The translations under genes were made by a program, and so were the position numbers. 64,000 bases of DNA, taken from NCBI RefSeq assembly GCF_013375935.1, contig NZ_CP056117.1, positions 372,001 to 436,000 on the forward strand. The letters are read 5' to 3'. Numbering within the stretch: position 1 is the first letter of the stretch; every line of letters begins with the position of its first letter. Under the pieces are notes generated by a model, which was given only the letters and a program-made list of their open reading frames with translations, was not told the DNA's origin and made no database searches. The DNA comes from Enterobacter cloacae (GTDB lineage: Bacteria; Pseudomonadota; Gammaproteobacteria; Enterobacterales; Enterobacteriaceae). Shown one piece after another: positions 50,213 to 58,027 of the stretch.

Positions 50213-50256
50213 CACATCTAAGACCCCTTTCGGCATTACAACGTTAAGGAGTCTTT

Positions 50257-51258
50257 ATGAACCCGCAAACCATCCTCACCGGCGACCGCCCAACCGGCCC
50301 GCTGCACCTCGGCCACTTTGTCGGATCGCTGCGCCAGCGCGTGGCGTTGCAGCAGACGCACAACCAGTTTGTGCTGATTGCCGACCTGCAGGGGCTGACC
50401 GACAACGGCAGCAACCCGCAGAAGATCCGCGACAACATCCCCGAAGTGCTGGCCGACTACCTCGCTGCGGGCATCGACCCGAACCTGACTACCATCTGCC
50501 TGCAGTCCGCCCTGCCCGCCCTCGCCGAGCTGACGATGCTGTACATGAACATCGTCACCGTCGCCCGCGTGGAGCGTAACCCGACGGTGAAAAACGAGAT
50601 TGTGCAGAAGGGCTTCGCCCGCTCGCTGCCGGTAGGGTTTATGGCCTACCCCATCAGCCAGGCGGCGGACATCACCGCGTTCAAGGCCGAGTGCGTGCCC
50701 GTCGGCGACGACCAGCTGCCGATGATTGAGCAGACCAACGAGATTGTGCACAAGATGAACAGCCTGCTGCCCGCCCCGGTGCTGCGCCACTGTAAGGCGA
50801 TGCTGAGCGACACCAGCCGCCTGCCCGGCATCGACGGCAGCGCCAAGATGTCGAAATCGCTGGGCAACACGCTGCACCTTTCTGCCAGCGAAGAGACCAT
50901 TCACCGTGCGGTCAGCGCCATGTACACCGACCCGAACCACCTGAAGGTGAGCGACCCGGGGCAGATTGAGGGGAACGTGGTGTTTACGTACCTCGACGCG
51001 TTTCATCCGGACAAGGGCAAGGTGGCGGCGATGAAGGCGCACTATCTGGCGGGCGGGCTGGGTGACCGGGCGTGCAAGAACGAGCTGGAGGGATGTTTGC
51101 AGGAACTGATTGCGCCGATGCGGGAGCGGAGGACGATGTATATGCAGGACAAGGGGGAGCTGATGGCGATGCTTAAGCGCGGCACGGAACGGGCGCAGGG
51201 GGTGACGCAGGAGACGCTGAGGGAGGTGAAGGTTGGGCTGGGGGTGCCGGTGTTTTGA
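50257..51258 (+). CDS. trpS2: Tryptophanyl-tRNA synthetase II
   Basis: This is a 333-residue class Ic synthetase charging tRNA-Trp. The HIGH-type motif is GPLHLGH (residues 14-20) and KMSKS is exact (197-201, GSAKMSKSLGN). The tryptophan pocket region GFMAYPISQAADITAFKAEC VPVGDDQ is conserved. It differs from housekeeping TrpS (dam region) and matches the second enzyme of many Enterobacter/Klebsiella genomes. AAGGAG precedes the start. Such second copies can confer tolerance to TrpRS inhibitors. A leader-peptide attenuator lies immediately upstream, so synthesis should rise when charged tRNA-Trp is scarce. Confidence 0.92.
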   Translation: MNPQTILTGDRPTGPLHLGHFVGSLRQRVALQQTHNQFVLIADLQGLTDNGSNPQKIRDNIPEVLADYLAAGIDPNLTTICLQSALPALAELTMLYMNIVTVARVERNPTVKNEIVQKGFARSLPVGFMAYPISQAADITAFKAECVPVGDDQLPMIEQTNEIVHKMNSLLPAPVLRHCKAMLSDTSRLPGIDGSAKMSKSLGNTLHLSASEETIHRAVSAMYTDPNHLKVSDPGQIEGNVVFTYLDAFHPDKGKVAAMKAHYLAGGLGDRACKNELEGCLQELIAPMRERRTMYMQDKGELMAMLKRGTERAQGVTQETLREVKVGLGVPVF

Positions 51259-51269
51259 GAGTGTGAGTT

Positions 51270-51324
51270 AAGAGAGTTGGCGGTGGAGTGTATGGTACCG
51301 GCATGAAGCCGCTAACTCTTTTAT
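51270..51324 (+). terminator. Terminator after trpS2
   Basis: AAGAGAGTTGGCGG (51270-51283) pairs with CCGCTAACTCTTTT (51309-51322) at 12 of 14 positions and ends in a T run. It lies 11 bases after the trpS2 stop. Confidence 0.6.
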
Positions 51325-51444
51325 TACGGAAATCAGCGAGGCGCAATAAATTCTGAAATGCATTATTAGCCAATGTCGTTTGCCACTCTGTTGAGAGACC
51401 TATATTCATAGACTCTTTATATATTAACCGACTCGGCAAATGCT

Positions 51445-51717
51445 ATGAGCACGTTTATTACTTATGTGCTGAATATATTTTTTTGTGGCTATGTACTGAC
51501 TATACTTCTCATTTCTTTGATTAGTTTTGATAACTGGGAGGACCGCACAATCGCAATAATGATCATATGAAGTAGCGCACAGCTTATCGCAACATTACTG
51601 AATCGAGTACTTCCTCATAAGATACATATTTTAGGAAGGAAACTTGAACTGGCAGAAGGGCCGCTATTAGTTATTGGAGCTATTGTGTGTCTGGATGTGT
51701 TAGAACCTGGCCGATGA
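51445..51717 (+). pseudogene. Possible decayed small membrane ORF
   Basis: A frame from ATG 51445 codes a hydrophobic start (MSTFITYVLNIFFCGYVLTI LLISLISF), hits TGA at 51568-51570 (41 codons), then stays open to 51717 with SSAQLIATLLNRVLPHKIHI and LLVIGAIVCLDVL. It may be a small membrane protein of the hcp neighbourhood inactivated by the internal stop, or chance AT-rich sequence. There is no ribosome site. The rest of the 51325-51840 stretch shows no other gene. Confidence 0.3.
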
Positions 51718-51841
51718 AGATTATTGGAATGTTTGCATGGGTTATTTTTATGATGTTTAGGCCATCATTTACGAAAAGAGATTAGTAATGATAATTCCTG
51801 CCCACGCATACGAAACACTGGCGGGCAAGTTCAATATAACG

Positions 51842-52339
51842 TTATGCAGCAGAGCCTGAGGTTGGACGTTCATTCCACGCATCGTGCGCTAACAAGTTAC
51901 CGTCCTTGTACAAATGGGTAATCTTCTCATAATTAAATGCCACCTCCTCCATATGCCCCGTCCCCGGACAGCCTCGGGTGTCATACATTACTGGACTCAC
52001 AGAAATGACCTTAACATTCTCGAGCGTGATTCGGTAATATTCCTCCTCTTGCCCGGAGTAGTTAATATGGTAAAACCTGAATTCTGCCGTTTTAAGGGTC
52101 TGACCCGTCGCTGCCGCTTTGAACAGATAGGGCGAAGAGCTGTCCAGTTCCTTGGTAAACTGAAACGGCGAATGTTGGCGAGTGCCGGTGACCTTGCCCG
52201 TTGCCGAGTCTGTTGGCAGGCTGAGGTTATGTTGTAATCCTCTTAGCTCAATACTTCCTTCCCTTTGTGCAACGTCACAAGAACCACAAATCATTGTGCC
52301 GCCGTCATTGGTTAAAAAGAGATGTACAGGTACGGCCAT
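51842..52339 (-). CDS. hcp: Hcp family T6SS tube protein / effector
   Basis: This 165-residue Hcp-family protein is the ring-forming tube subunit secreted by type VI systems: AVPVHLFLTNDGGTMICGSC, EGSIELRGLQHNLSLPTDS, GTRQHSPFQFTKELDSSSPY LFKA, and the C-terminal VAFNYEKITHLYKDGNLLAH DAWNERP. It carries no effector extension. It is encoded away from the main tss operon, directly downstream of two small accessory genes on the same strand, so it may carry their product as cargo (inference). Confidence 0.88.
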   Translation of the reverse strand: MAVPVHLFLTNDGGTMICGSCDVAQREGSIELRGLQHNLSLPTDSATGKVTGTRQHSPFQFTKELDSSSPYLFKAAATGQTLKTAEFRFYHINYSGQEEEYYRITLENVKVISVSPVMYDTRGCPGTGHMEEVAFNYEKITHLYKDGNLLAHDAWNERPTSGSAA

Positions 52340-52357
52340 TCTATTGCTCCTTGTGTT

Positions 52358-52690
52358 TTAGTCGTATAACCATTTGCCCGCTTTTGCGGATTCGATAAGC
52401 ATTCCGATAGTGAAATCTGGAACCATCACCACCGGGAATTTTTTGAATGGATTCCATGAAAAAGGCTCATCAGGATAGTAGGTGTTTATGTTAAAATTCC
52501 CTCTATCAACATCAAATTCTTTAAAAAACTCTTCCATTAAATCTTCTGCTTCAGTGACATCAAGCTGCATGTCAGTATCCAAATCCGTTTTTGCATTCAG
52601 TAATTTTTGCTTCGCTTCGTTATTCATCAGATAAACGCCATTATAGCGTCTGGCTAAGGCGTAGATGCGCTGCTCAATATCCTCTACCAT
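52358..52690 (-). CDS. DUF1493 family protein
   Basis: This 110-residue acidic soluble protein has a DUF1493 (acyl-carrier-like) pattern: LDTDMQLDVTEAEDLMEEFF KEFDVDRGNFNINTYYPDE then FPVVMVPDFTIGMLIESAKA GKW. DUF1493 genes are common beside Hcp and a small membrane protein in enteric T6SS islands; an immunity or adaptor role is possible but unproven. It overlaps the upstream gene by 7 bases and hcp follows after 18. Confidence 0.82.
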   Translation of the reverse strand: MVEDIEQRIYALARRYNGVYLMNNEAKQKLLNAKTDLDTDMQLDVTEAEDLMEEFFKEFDVDRGNFNINTYYPDEPFSWNPFKKFPVVMVPDFTIGMLIESAKAGKWLYD

Positions 52691-53142
52691 AGCTTGTCGT
52701 AGCCCCGTGCGATTCGATTATAATCACGTATTGCAGCATAGGTGATTAGTGATACATCAGCGACTAATATCACCATACCAACTAATGGAATCGTTCTTCC
52801 GATAAACGTGCTGATTTGTGAAACCATCCTACAGCGTACAGTCCATGGCGTGTAGCCGCCAATCCACGTCGGGAGCCTAATGCCATACGGGAACTTAGCT
52901 TGTTTAAAATAACGCCGCATGGCTTTCGAGGCTCGGGACGTTCCTTCCATCGCTCCCGCGGGTTTCTTTCTGGTCTTCTGATTATTAGCACCGCTGTATA
53001 GCGCAGCAATTCCAGCGACGTCGTCAATACCAAAATGATCGGCAATTGACTCACAGTAAATCATAAAGAAAAGGCCGCCAGCTGTAAGGTTTGTTCTCCC
53101 GGCATAAAAATACGTTCCATTTAGTTCTTCGGTTGTGTCCAT
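52684..53142 (-). CDS. Small membrane-associated protein of the hcp module, unknown
   Basis: This 152-residue basic protein is soluble for the first ~105 residues (CESIADHFGIDDVAGIAALY; RASKAMRRYFKQAKFPYGIR LPTWIGGYTPWTVRCRM) and has a hydrophobic hairpin near the C-terminus (IPLVGMVILVADVSLITYAA). GGAGGAATA before the start is an excellent ribosome site. It forms a tight unit with DUF1493 and hcp. The pattern of basic soluble part plus C-terminal membrane hairpin would suit a colicin-like or Hcp-delivered toxin with DUF1493 as partner, but no catalytic motif is recognised. Confidence 0.65.
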   Translation of the reverse strand: MDTTEELNGTYFYAGRTNLTAGGLFFMIYCESIADHFGIDDVAGIAALYSGANNQKTRKKPAGAMEGTSRASKAMRRYFKQAKFPYGIRLPTWIGGYTPWTVRCRMVSQISTFIGRTIPLVGMVILVADVSLITYAAIRDYNRIARGYDKLW

Positions 53143-53660
53143 TATTCCTCCGAGGATTGTTCCAGGAAGAGATAATAAAAGCTAATAAAAATTTATTTTG
53201 AGAGGCACAGCTTATTTCTTTAAATAAAAACAAACATTCATCTGAACACAACTATTCGTAGTTATTATTCACACTCACTATATGAAATACTGCAAAAAAA
53301 GAACGGTGGTGCCGGGTGCCTCCCGGTGAGCAAAGCCCGCATAATGACGTTACCCATAAATGATGCCCCGCCGCACAGGGGAATTCGCCACAAAAAAGTA
53401 TATAAAAAGTGAATGATAAAAAGAGGTTCAAAGAGTTAATAACACGTCGGTTATTTAGGCACCATCCCAAATAAGCTCCAGCAACTCCCGTTTATAACTA
53501 CAGCCTATCTTTATTACCCTCGCAAATACTAAAATAAGTTCCACTTTATTGCCCATCAATGAGATGATGTATTTTGGTTTTATGTCATCCTTTTTGAGCT
53601 AATAATAATGCCTTACTTTGGCAGCAGGTCGTCAGGGCTCAGGGCTACACGGCGTAATCA
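53143..53660. other. AT-rich region without a credible gene
   Basis: About 500 bases of AT-rich sequence lie between the hcp module and the amidohydrolase relic. It holds one hairpin, CCGGG-TGCCT-CCCGG near 53317-53331, which on the minus strand precedes a T7 run and may be a terminator remnant. No supported coding sequence is seen. Confidence 0.5.
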
Positions 53661-53663
53661 AAA

Positions 53664-54031
53664 GACCATGTGACCCACTTTACCGACACGCTGTTCTGTA
53701 TCGACGGCAATGGCACCATTGTCGATATTAACTGCCCTCTGTCCAACTTCTATTTTGCGAATGCGGTCTTCCCCTGCGCGCCATGCTGGAACGCGGGCTT
53801 AACGTTGGCTTAGGCACCGATATTGCGGGCGGCCATAGCCCTTCGGTATTTGATGCCTGCCGCCATGCCATAACCCCCGGCAAAGCCCTGAATGATGGTG
53901 TCGATGCCCGTATCGCCGCTGAACAACGCGGCAGACCCGACTCGGCAATCAGCTTCCGGGAAGCGTTCTGGCTGGTAACCGGCGGCGCGGGAGAGGTGCT
54001 TGACCTGCGCGTGGGCAAGCTGGCGGAATGA
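53664..54031 (+). pseudogene. Amidohydrolase (guanine-deaminase-like) relic
   Basis: Two remnants of one gene are present. HVTHFTDTLFCIDGNGTIVD (from 53664) looks like the N-terminus of a guanine/cytosine deaminase-type amidohydrolase and is joined in frame to CPLSNFYFANAVF from its distal half, so the metal-binding core is deleted. A missing base near 53768-53772 then shifts the frame, and MLERGLNVGLGTDIAGGHSP continues to 54031 with a family-typical GTD motif and SFREAFWLVTGGAGEVLDL. It is non-functional. Confidence 0.72.
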
Positions 54032-54054
54032 TTACCCGCTTAAAAGCGGGCCAT

Positions 54055-55416
54055 TTATCTACCCGATGCTTTCTGCTTAATCTCAGAATAACGGGCGGTT
54101 AATTGTTTCAGGTGCATTTCTGCCTGCGAGCTTGCCGCAGAAGGTAACGGCTGGCCTTCGGCCGTTTTGGCCAGGATCCTCAGCTGTTCTTCTACAGGTA
54201 TCGCCTGGTTAAAGGATTGCATCGTGGAAAACACAGCGGATTTCAGCTCGCTGACGGTCATGTATTTGCCCTTCTGCTCATCCAGCCCGTTCAGACGATC
54301 GCTCAGCTGCTTCAGCTTTGTCATCCCCTGATGCCAGCCTTCCAGATTTTCTGTCGGCAAAGCGCTGGCGTTAAGCTGTTGCTGCCACCGTAGCGCCATG
54401 GACTCAGCCTGCTTCGGCCACAAAGCCTGCGCCTGCTCCACAAGCTGCCTGCTGTAGGCAATATTCCAGTCCGGGGGAAGCGCATCCAGCCGGATTAGCT
54501 GCTGCAGCGTTGCTTTAATAAAGGACTCTGGTGACGTCAGGCGCTGCCGTGCCGCTTCCCGCTGTACAGGCGTGAGCATCGCAGGTAATGGCGCAAGGGT
54601 TGCTGCAAGCTGCTGCTCCTGCGGGTCTGGCCGGTTGAAGTGCTGCCACCCCCACACCGCGGCCGCGCCTGCCACCAGCATCGTGCACATCCCCGCCGCA
54701 AAAGATCCCCAGGGTTTTACCGGTTCCGGTCTCGCCACAACGTCGATATTTGGCTGAGACTCCGGCTGCGCCACATATACCCACCTCACCGGGTCGTTTT
54801 TTGCCGCCACGGGACTACCCAATGCAGCATTGTTAGATATTCCGGCAGCAGCTGTATGATGCTGAATGACAACGCCCGGTTCTGACGCACCATGGCTGTT
54901 TTCGAGCCTTACGGCACCGTTATGCATCAGGGTACGCAGGGTATCGAGCTGGCTCAGATGTTTAAGCTCAAGGCGCTGTAACGCCTCCCCGAGAGCCGTA
55001 AGCTGTTGCTCCGCTTGATAAAGCTGGCTGAGGTCACTGTAGTTAAGGGAAAGGGTTCGCATCAGCTGCTGCAAACGCTGGCTGAGCCCGCTGAGGATTT
55101 CCATGCGGGCATGCACAGGCTGCGGCCAGAGCGTTCCCCACTGGTGGCTTATGAGGGCCTTCAGTATTGCTAACCCTTCATTCAGGCCGGGTAAACCGGC
55201 AAGCTGCGTACGGGCAAGCGTATACCAGGATGCGGTCTGAAGCTCGACACCATTTTGCTCAAACAGAGAGAGACAGAGTTTTTCCACATATTGCCAGTTC
55301 ACATCCGGGCGCGCCGGATGAGTCAGCTTGCTCAGCTCATCGCGCAGGGCTGCATAATCCGGTAGCGTGCGCGGATCGCTGCCGGTTTTAATCTGACGGG
55401 AGGGGGTGCCATTCAT
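54055..55416 (-). CDS. vasL: VasL-type T6SS protein (ImpA N-terminal domain)
   Basis: This 453-residue protein has an N-terminal ImpA-type domain (PDVNWQYVEKLCLSLFEQNG, GLAILKALISHQWGTLWPQP), one transmembrane helix (SFAAGMCTMLVAGAAAVWGW) at about 240-260, and a C-terminal VasL-like helical domain (MLTPVQREAARQRLTSPESF). VasL/TagA-like proteins are accessory T6SS components related to TssA, linked to sheath or baseplate handling. It is the last gene of the minus-strand T6SS operon in this window. Confidence 0.82.
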   Translation of the reverse strand: MNGTPSRQIKTGSDPRTLPDYAALRDELSKLTHPARPDVNWQYVEKLCLSLFEQNGVELQTASWYTLARTQLAGLPGLNEGLAILKALISHQWGTLWPQPVHARMEILSGLSQRLQQLMRTLSLNYSDLSQLYQAEQQLTALGEALQRLELKHLSQLDTLRTLMHNGAVRLENSHGASEPGVVIQHHTAAAGISNNAALGSPVAAKNDPVRWVYVAQPESQPNIDVVARPEPVKPWGSFAAGMCTMLVAGAAAVWGWQHFNRPDPQEQQLAATLAPLPAMLTPVQREAARQRLTSPESFIKATLQQLIRLDALPPDWNIAYSRQLVEQAQALWPKQAESMALRWQQQLNASALPTENLEGWHQGMTKLKQLSDRLNGLDEQKGKYMTVSELKSAVFSTMQSFNQAIPVEEQLRILAKTAEGQPLPSAASSQAEMHLKQLTARYSEIKQKASGR

Positions 55417-55479
55417 GACCAGTTGTCCATTTAATGTCGGAGGGGGATTGTTTATGCAGCTTCGCAGCTATCTGCCTTT

Positions 55480-55941
55480 CTATGGCAAAAGCCCCGCAAT
55501 AACCTCGAAAAAAACCTCTTCATCAAACGTGCGGGCAGGCCCATTTTGCTGAGTAAAAGTCCAGTGCTTAACGTGACCTGCGCGCATAAATAAACGCCCC
55601 AGCGCGGTAACGCGTCCCTGGGCATGAAGAGAAACTTCCACTCCGCCCGTCACGCCCTGAGCGTACAAAAACAGCGGGGTAAGTTTTATCATCCTGTTTT
55701 CATAACATAGCGAAATACCCGACACCTTAAAAACCCGGCCTTCCACCAGCAGGTCGGAGAGCAATGCGTCGGATAATTCAGGTGTGACGCCGGTACCCGC
55801 TAGCCAGCTGGAGAGCTGTTCCTGAAGCTGCTCCATCCGGAGACGGAACTCCGCAATGTCCGCCTGGTTTCTGTTTTTACTGCCGCGTAGGGGTTCCTTC
55901 CGGGCCTGTAGTTTTGTGAGAAACTGCATTTTTGCTGACAT
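55480..55941 (-). CDS. T6SS-cluster protein, unknown
   Basis: This 153-residue soluble protein has a basic start (MSAKMQFLTKLQARKEPLRG), a helical segment (IAEFRLRMEQLQEQLSSWLA), then a beta-rich part (GRVFKVSGISLCYENRMIKL TPLFLYAQGVTGGVEVSL; FDEEVFFEVIAGLLP). I do not recognise a core Tss family. Its position 23 bases after tssE and before vasL marks it as an accessory gene of the T6SS operon. Confidence 0.65.
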   Translation of the reverse strand: MSAKMQFLTKLQARKEPLRGSKNRNQADIAEFRLRMEQLQEQLSSWLAGTGVTPELSDALLSDLLVEGRVFKVSGISLCYENRMIKLTPLFLYAQGVTGGVEVSLHAQGRVTALGRLFMRAGHVKHWTFTQQNGPARTFDEEVFFEVIAGLLP

Positions 55942-55964
55942 GGTTAACCGTTCTTCCCTGTAAC

Positions 55965-56408
55965 TCAGATCCTGGCCCTGCTGTCCAGGTACTGTTGTTG
56001 TTTAAGGTGCCGTAACAGCACCCTTCCTTCCGGCATAAACTCGGTGCCATAGCGCACCAGCCCGATGCCCTTCAGTTCAGCATCAATGGCGTAGCGCAGC
56101 TCGCCCGGCTGCGTCTGCTCAAGCAGGGTGACATTCAGGCTTTTCAGGCGTGGCTCATATTTCAGTAACACCCCTGACAGGGTGGCTATCAGTTGATGGG
56201 CGGTACCGGGCATTCCCTGGAGGATTTTCGTCATGTCCGGCAGGCCGTAGTCAGGCAGATGCGCCAGCGTGCCCGCCCGGCAGTTGAGAATGCGCTGCAT
56301 GTTGTCCAGCACCGACAGGATGAGCTGGTTTTCTTCGCTGACGTGGTTCAGCTCCAGCCCGCCGGCCACGTTGCCGTACAGCATGTCATACAGGGAAGGA
56401 CGCGGCAT
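55965..56408 (-). CDS. tssE: T6SS baseplate subunit TssE
   Basis: This 147-residue protein is gp25-like: PSLYDMLYGNVAGGLELNHV, SVLDNMQRILNCRAGTLAHL PDYGLPDM (the conserved region around the EFxR-equivalent of TssE), LLKYEPRLKSLNVTLLEQTQ and RYAIDAELKG. TssE wedges with TssF/TssG in the baseplate. It follows tssJ by one base and fits the operon order. Confidence 0.86.
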   Translation of the reverse strand: MPRPSLYDMLYGNVAGGLELNHVSEENQLILSVLDNMQRILNCRAGTLAHLPDYGLPDMTKILQGMPGTAHQLIATLSGVLLKYEPRLKSLNVTLLEQTQPGELRYAIDAELKGIGLVRYGTEFMPEGRVLLRHLKQQQYLDSRARI

Positions 56409-56409
56409 A

Positions 56410-56952
56410 TCAGTTGTCCTCCATAGGTTTCAGCACCAGCCGGTTGTCACCCGCATCAATGATACGGGGTTTGTCGGGGTCAAGGTCATCCCGGGTGAGC
56501 ACTACCCGCCAGGTATCATTCGCCTGGTCAGGCGCCAGGAACATGGCCGCTACCGCCACGTACCGTGCCGCGTCATCCATCGGCATATCCACCAGTACAG
56601 CCCCACCGGGCAACAGCCGGATGTCTTTCTGCGCGACGATATCGGCTTTCAGTGCCTGGCTGTCGCGGGCAAACAGTGACGGATAGTCCGTGCTGTCAAA
56701 GGCCTGACGTTCCTTCAGCTGATAAATGCGCACCACGGTGGACAGCGGTATGCCTCCGGCATTGCTGTTAACCGCCTCGCGCGCGCGGATGTCCAGATGC
56801 AGCGTTTTCACCTGCCTGTAGAAAATGGATTTCGTCACGGCCACCGTGCCATCCGTCACCTTTTGTGTCAGGCCACAGCCTGACAGTGACAGGGAAAGCA
56901 CTACAGCAGCCAGACAGGAACCGGTATTACCAGCGGTAATCGCCATCCTCAT
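56410..56952 (-). CDS. tssJ: T6SS outer-membrane lipoprotein TssJ
   Basis: This 180-residue lipoprotein has lipobox LSGC (C26) and the transthyretin-like TssJ domain (VKTLHLDIRAREAVNSNAGG IPLSTVVRIYQLKERQAFDS TDY; DIVAQKDIRLLPGGAVLVDM; YVAVAAMFLAPDQANDTWRV). It anchors the TssJ-TssL-TssM trans-envelope complex to the outer membrane. It overlaps the end of tssG by 26 bases. Confidence 0.9.
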   Translation of the reverse strand: MRMAITAGNTGSCLAAVVLSLSLSGCGLTQKVTDGTVAVTKSIFYRQVKTLHLDIRAREAVNSNAGGIPLSTVVRIYQLKERQAFDSTDYPSLFARDSQALKADIVAQKDIRLLPGGAVLVDMPMDDAARYVAVAAMFLAPDQANDTWRVVLTRDDLDPDKPRIIDAGDNRLVLKPMEDN

Positions 56953-58027
56953 GAGTCTCCTTACGTTGATGATTTTCCTGAACCCGCTGATATCGGCCCA
57001 GACTGATAATGATCGGACGGGGGGTCCGTGACGCCCCCGCAGCCAGCGGTTTCATGATGGCTGTTCGCCCCAGCTGAGGGCTGTCCGGTGCCGTGCGGCA
57101 ACAGATTTGTGCATCAGGTAGCAGCGCGCGATCCACGCGGAGCTGCATGCGAACGTCCAGGCGGCTTCCGAGATAAACATGCAGCAGCGCCAGAAGGTCA
57201 GCGTGCAGTCGCCCTCCGGGTAACCAGCCTTGCGCTTCACGGGCATCTCCGGTTGTGAGCTGCAACAGCACCTGGCCGTTCACATCCGTGGCATGGTCTC
57301 CCATTACCGGACGTCCTTTCAGGCTGACCGGCTGGCGCACGCTCATGGTCACCGGGGCGTTCAGCGGTATGCGGCGCCGGTCATGATGCCAGACTCGACC
57401 CTGTGTTCCGGGTGCCAGCAGGCTGACCAGCGATACCAGCCCTTCCGCCGTGCGTCCGGGCAGCAGCATCACCGGCAATAACGCCAGGAAGCGTGAAACC
57501 GGTGTGGCAATGTTCTGCCCACATCCGGGAATGCCGAGCCCGGCAAGCCCAAGCAGATACTGTGACGTTCTGTCCTGCCCGCCGGCCTCAAAAGTGGCCG
57601 GGTACGAATATTTACGCCAGATACGGTAATACTGGGCGATAAGGCGATGGTTGAAGATATCGAGAAAATCCGCCGTCGCTTCATACCCCTCCCGCTGCTG
57701 CGCAATATCGTCAATATAGTGAGACGGCAGCGGCGATTCGACGCCGTAAAGCCCCATAAAGTTGATGCGTACGGTGGGCGGCAGATGCGGATGCTCAGGC
57801 GCTTCCGCCCCTCTGATTTCACCAGCAGGGAAGCCCATCCCGGGATGAGGACGGAAGCGCACCGGCTCCTGACGGACCTGCCAGCTGCTGCCGGTAACGG
57901 GCGCATCCGGCAGGCTCTGTTCAAGCAACTGGCCGAAACGGTAAAAACTGGTATACGGGAGGAACTCCCGGTACTGCGCAATCAGCCGGGCAGGCGCGGG
58001 CTGTGGTTCTCTTTCCACCGGATGCAT
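56927..58027 (-). CDS. tssG: T6SS baseplate subunit TssG
   Basis: This is a 366-residue TssG (VasB/ImpH) protein: FYRFGQLLEQSLPDA, RVRFRPHP-type motif RFRPHPGMGFPAGEI, VRINFMGLYGVESPLPSHYI (the family hallmark F-GL-G--SPLP), FLDIFNHRLIAQYYRIWRKY and GCGQNIATPVSRFLALLPVM LLPGRTAEGL. It forms the baseplate wedge with TssF. It overlaps tssF by 46 bases and tssJ by 26, so expression is tightly coupled. Confidence 0.92.
   Translation of the reverse strand: MHPVEREPQPAPARLIAQYREFLPYTSFYRFGQLLEQSLPDAPVTGSSWQVRQEPVRFRPHPGMGFPAGEIRGAEAPEHPHLPPTVRINFMGLYGVESPLPSHYIDDIAQQREGYEATADFLDIFNHRLIAQYYRIWRKYSYPATFEAGGQDRTSQYLLGLAGLGIPGCGQNIATPVSRFLALLPVMLLPGRTAEGLVSLVSLLAPGTQGRVWHHDRRRIPLNAPVTMSVRQPVSLKGRPVMGDHATDVNGQVLLQLTTGDAREAQGWLPGGRLHADLLALLHVYLGSRLDVRMQLRVDRALLPDAQICCRTAPDSPQLGRTAIMKPLAAGASRTPRPIIISLGRYQRVQENHQRKETHEDGDYRW

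Noticed and set aside
53252-53470. Short minus-strand frame and hairpin with T7 run, considered as a type I toxin (Ldr/Hok-like) locus
   Set aside because: The peptide has no Hok/Ldr pattern and there is no convincing antisense RNA promoter; only the hairpin can be supported.
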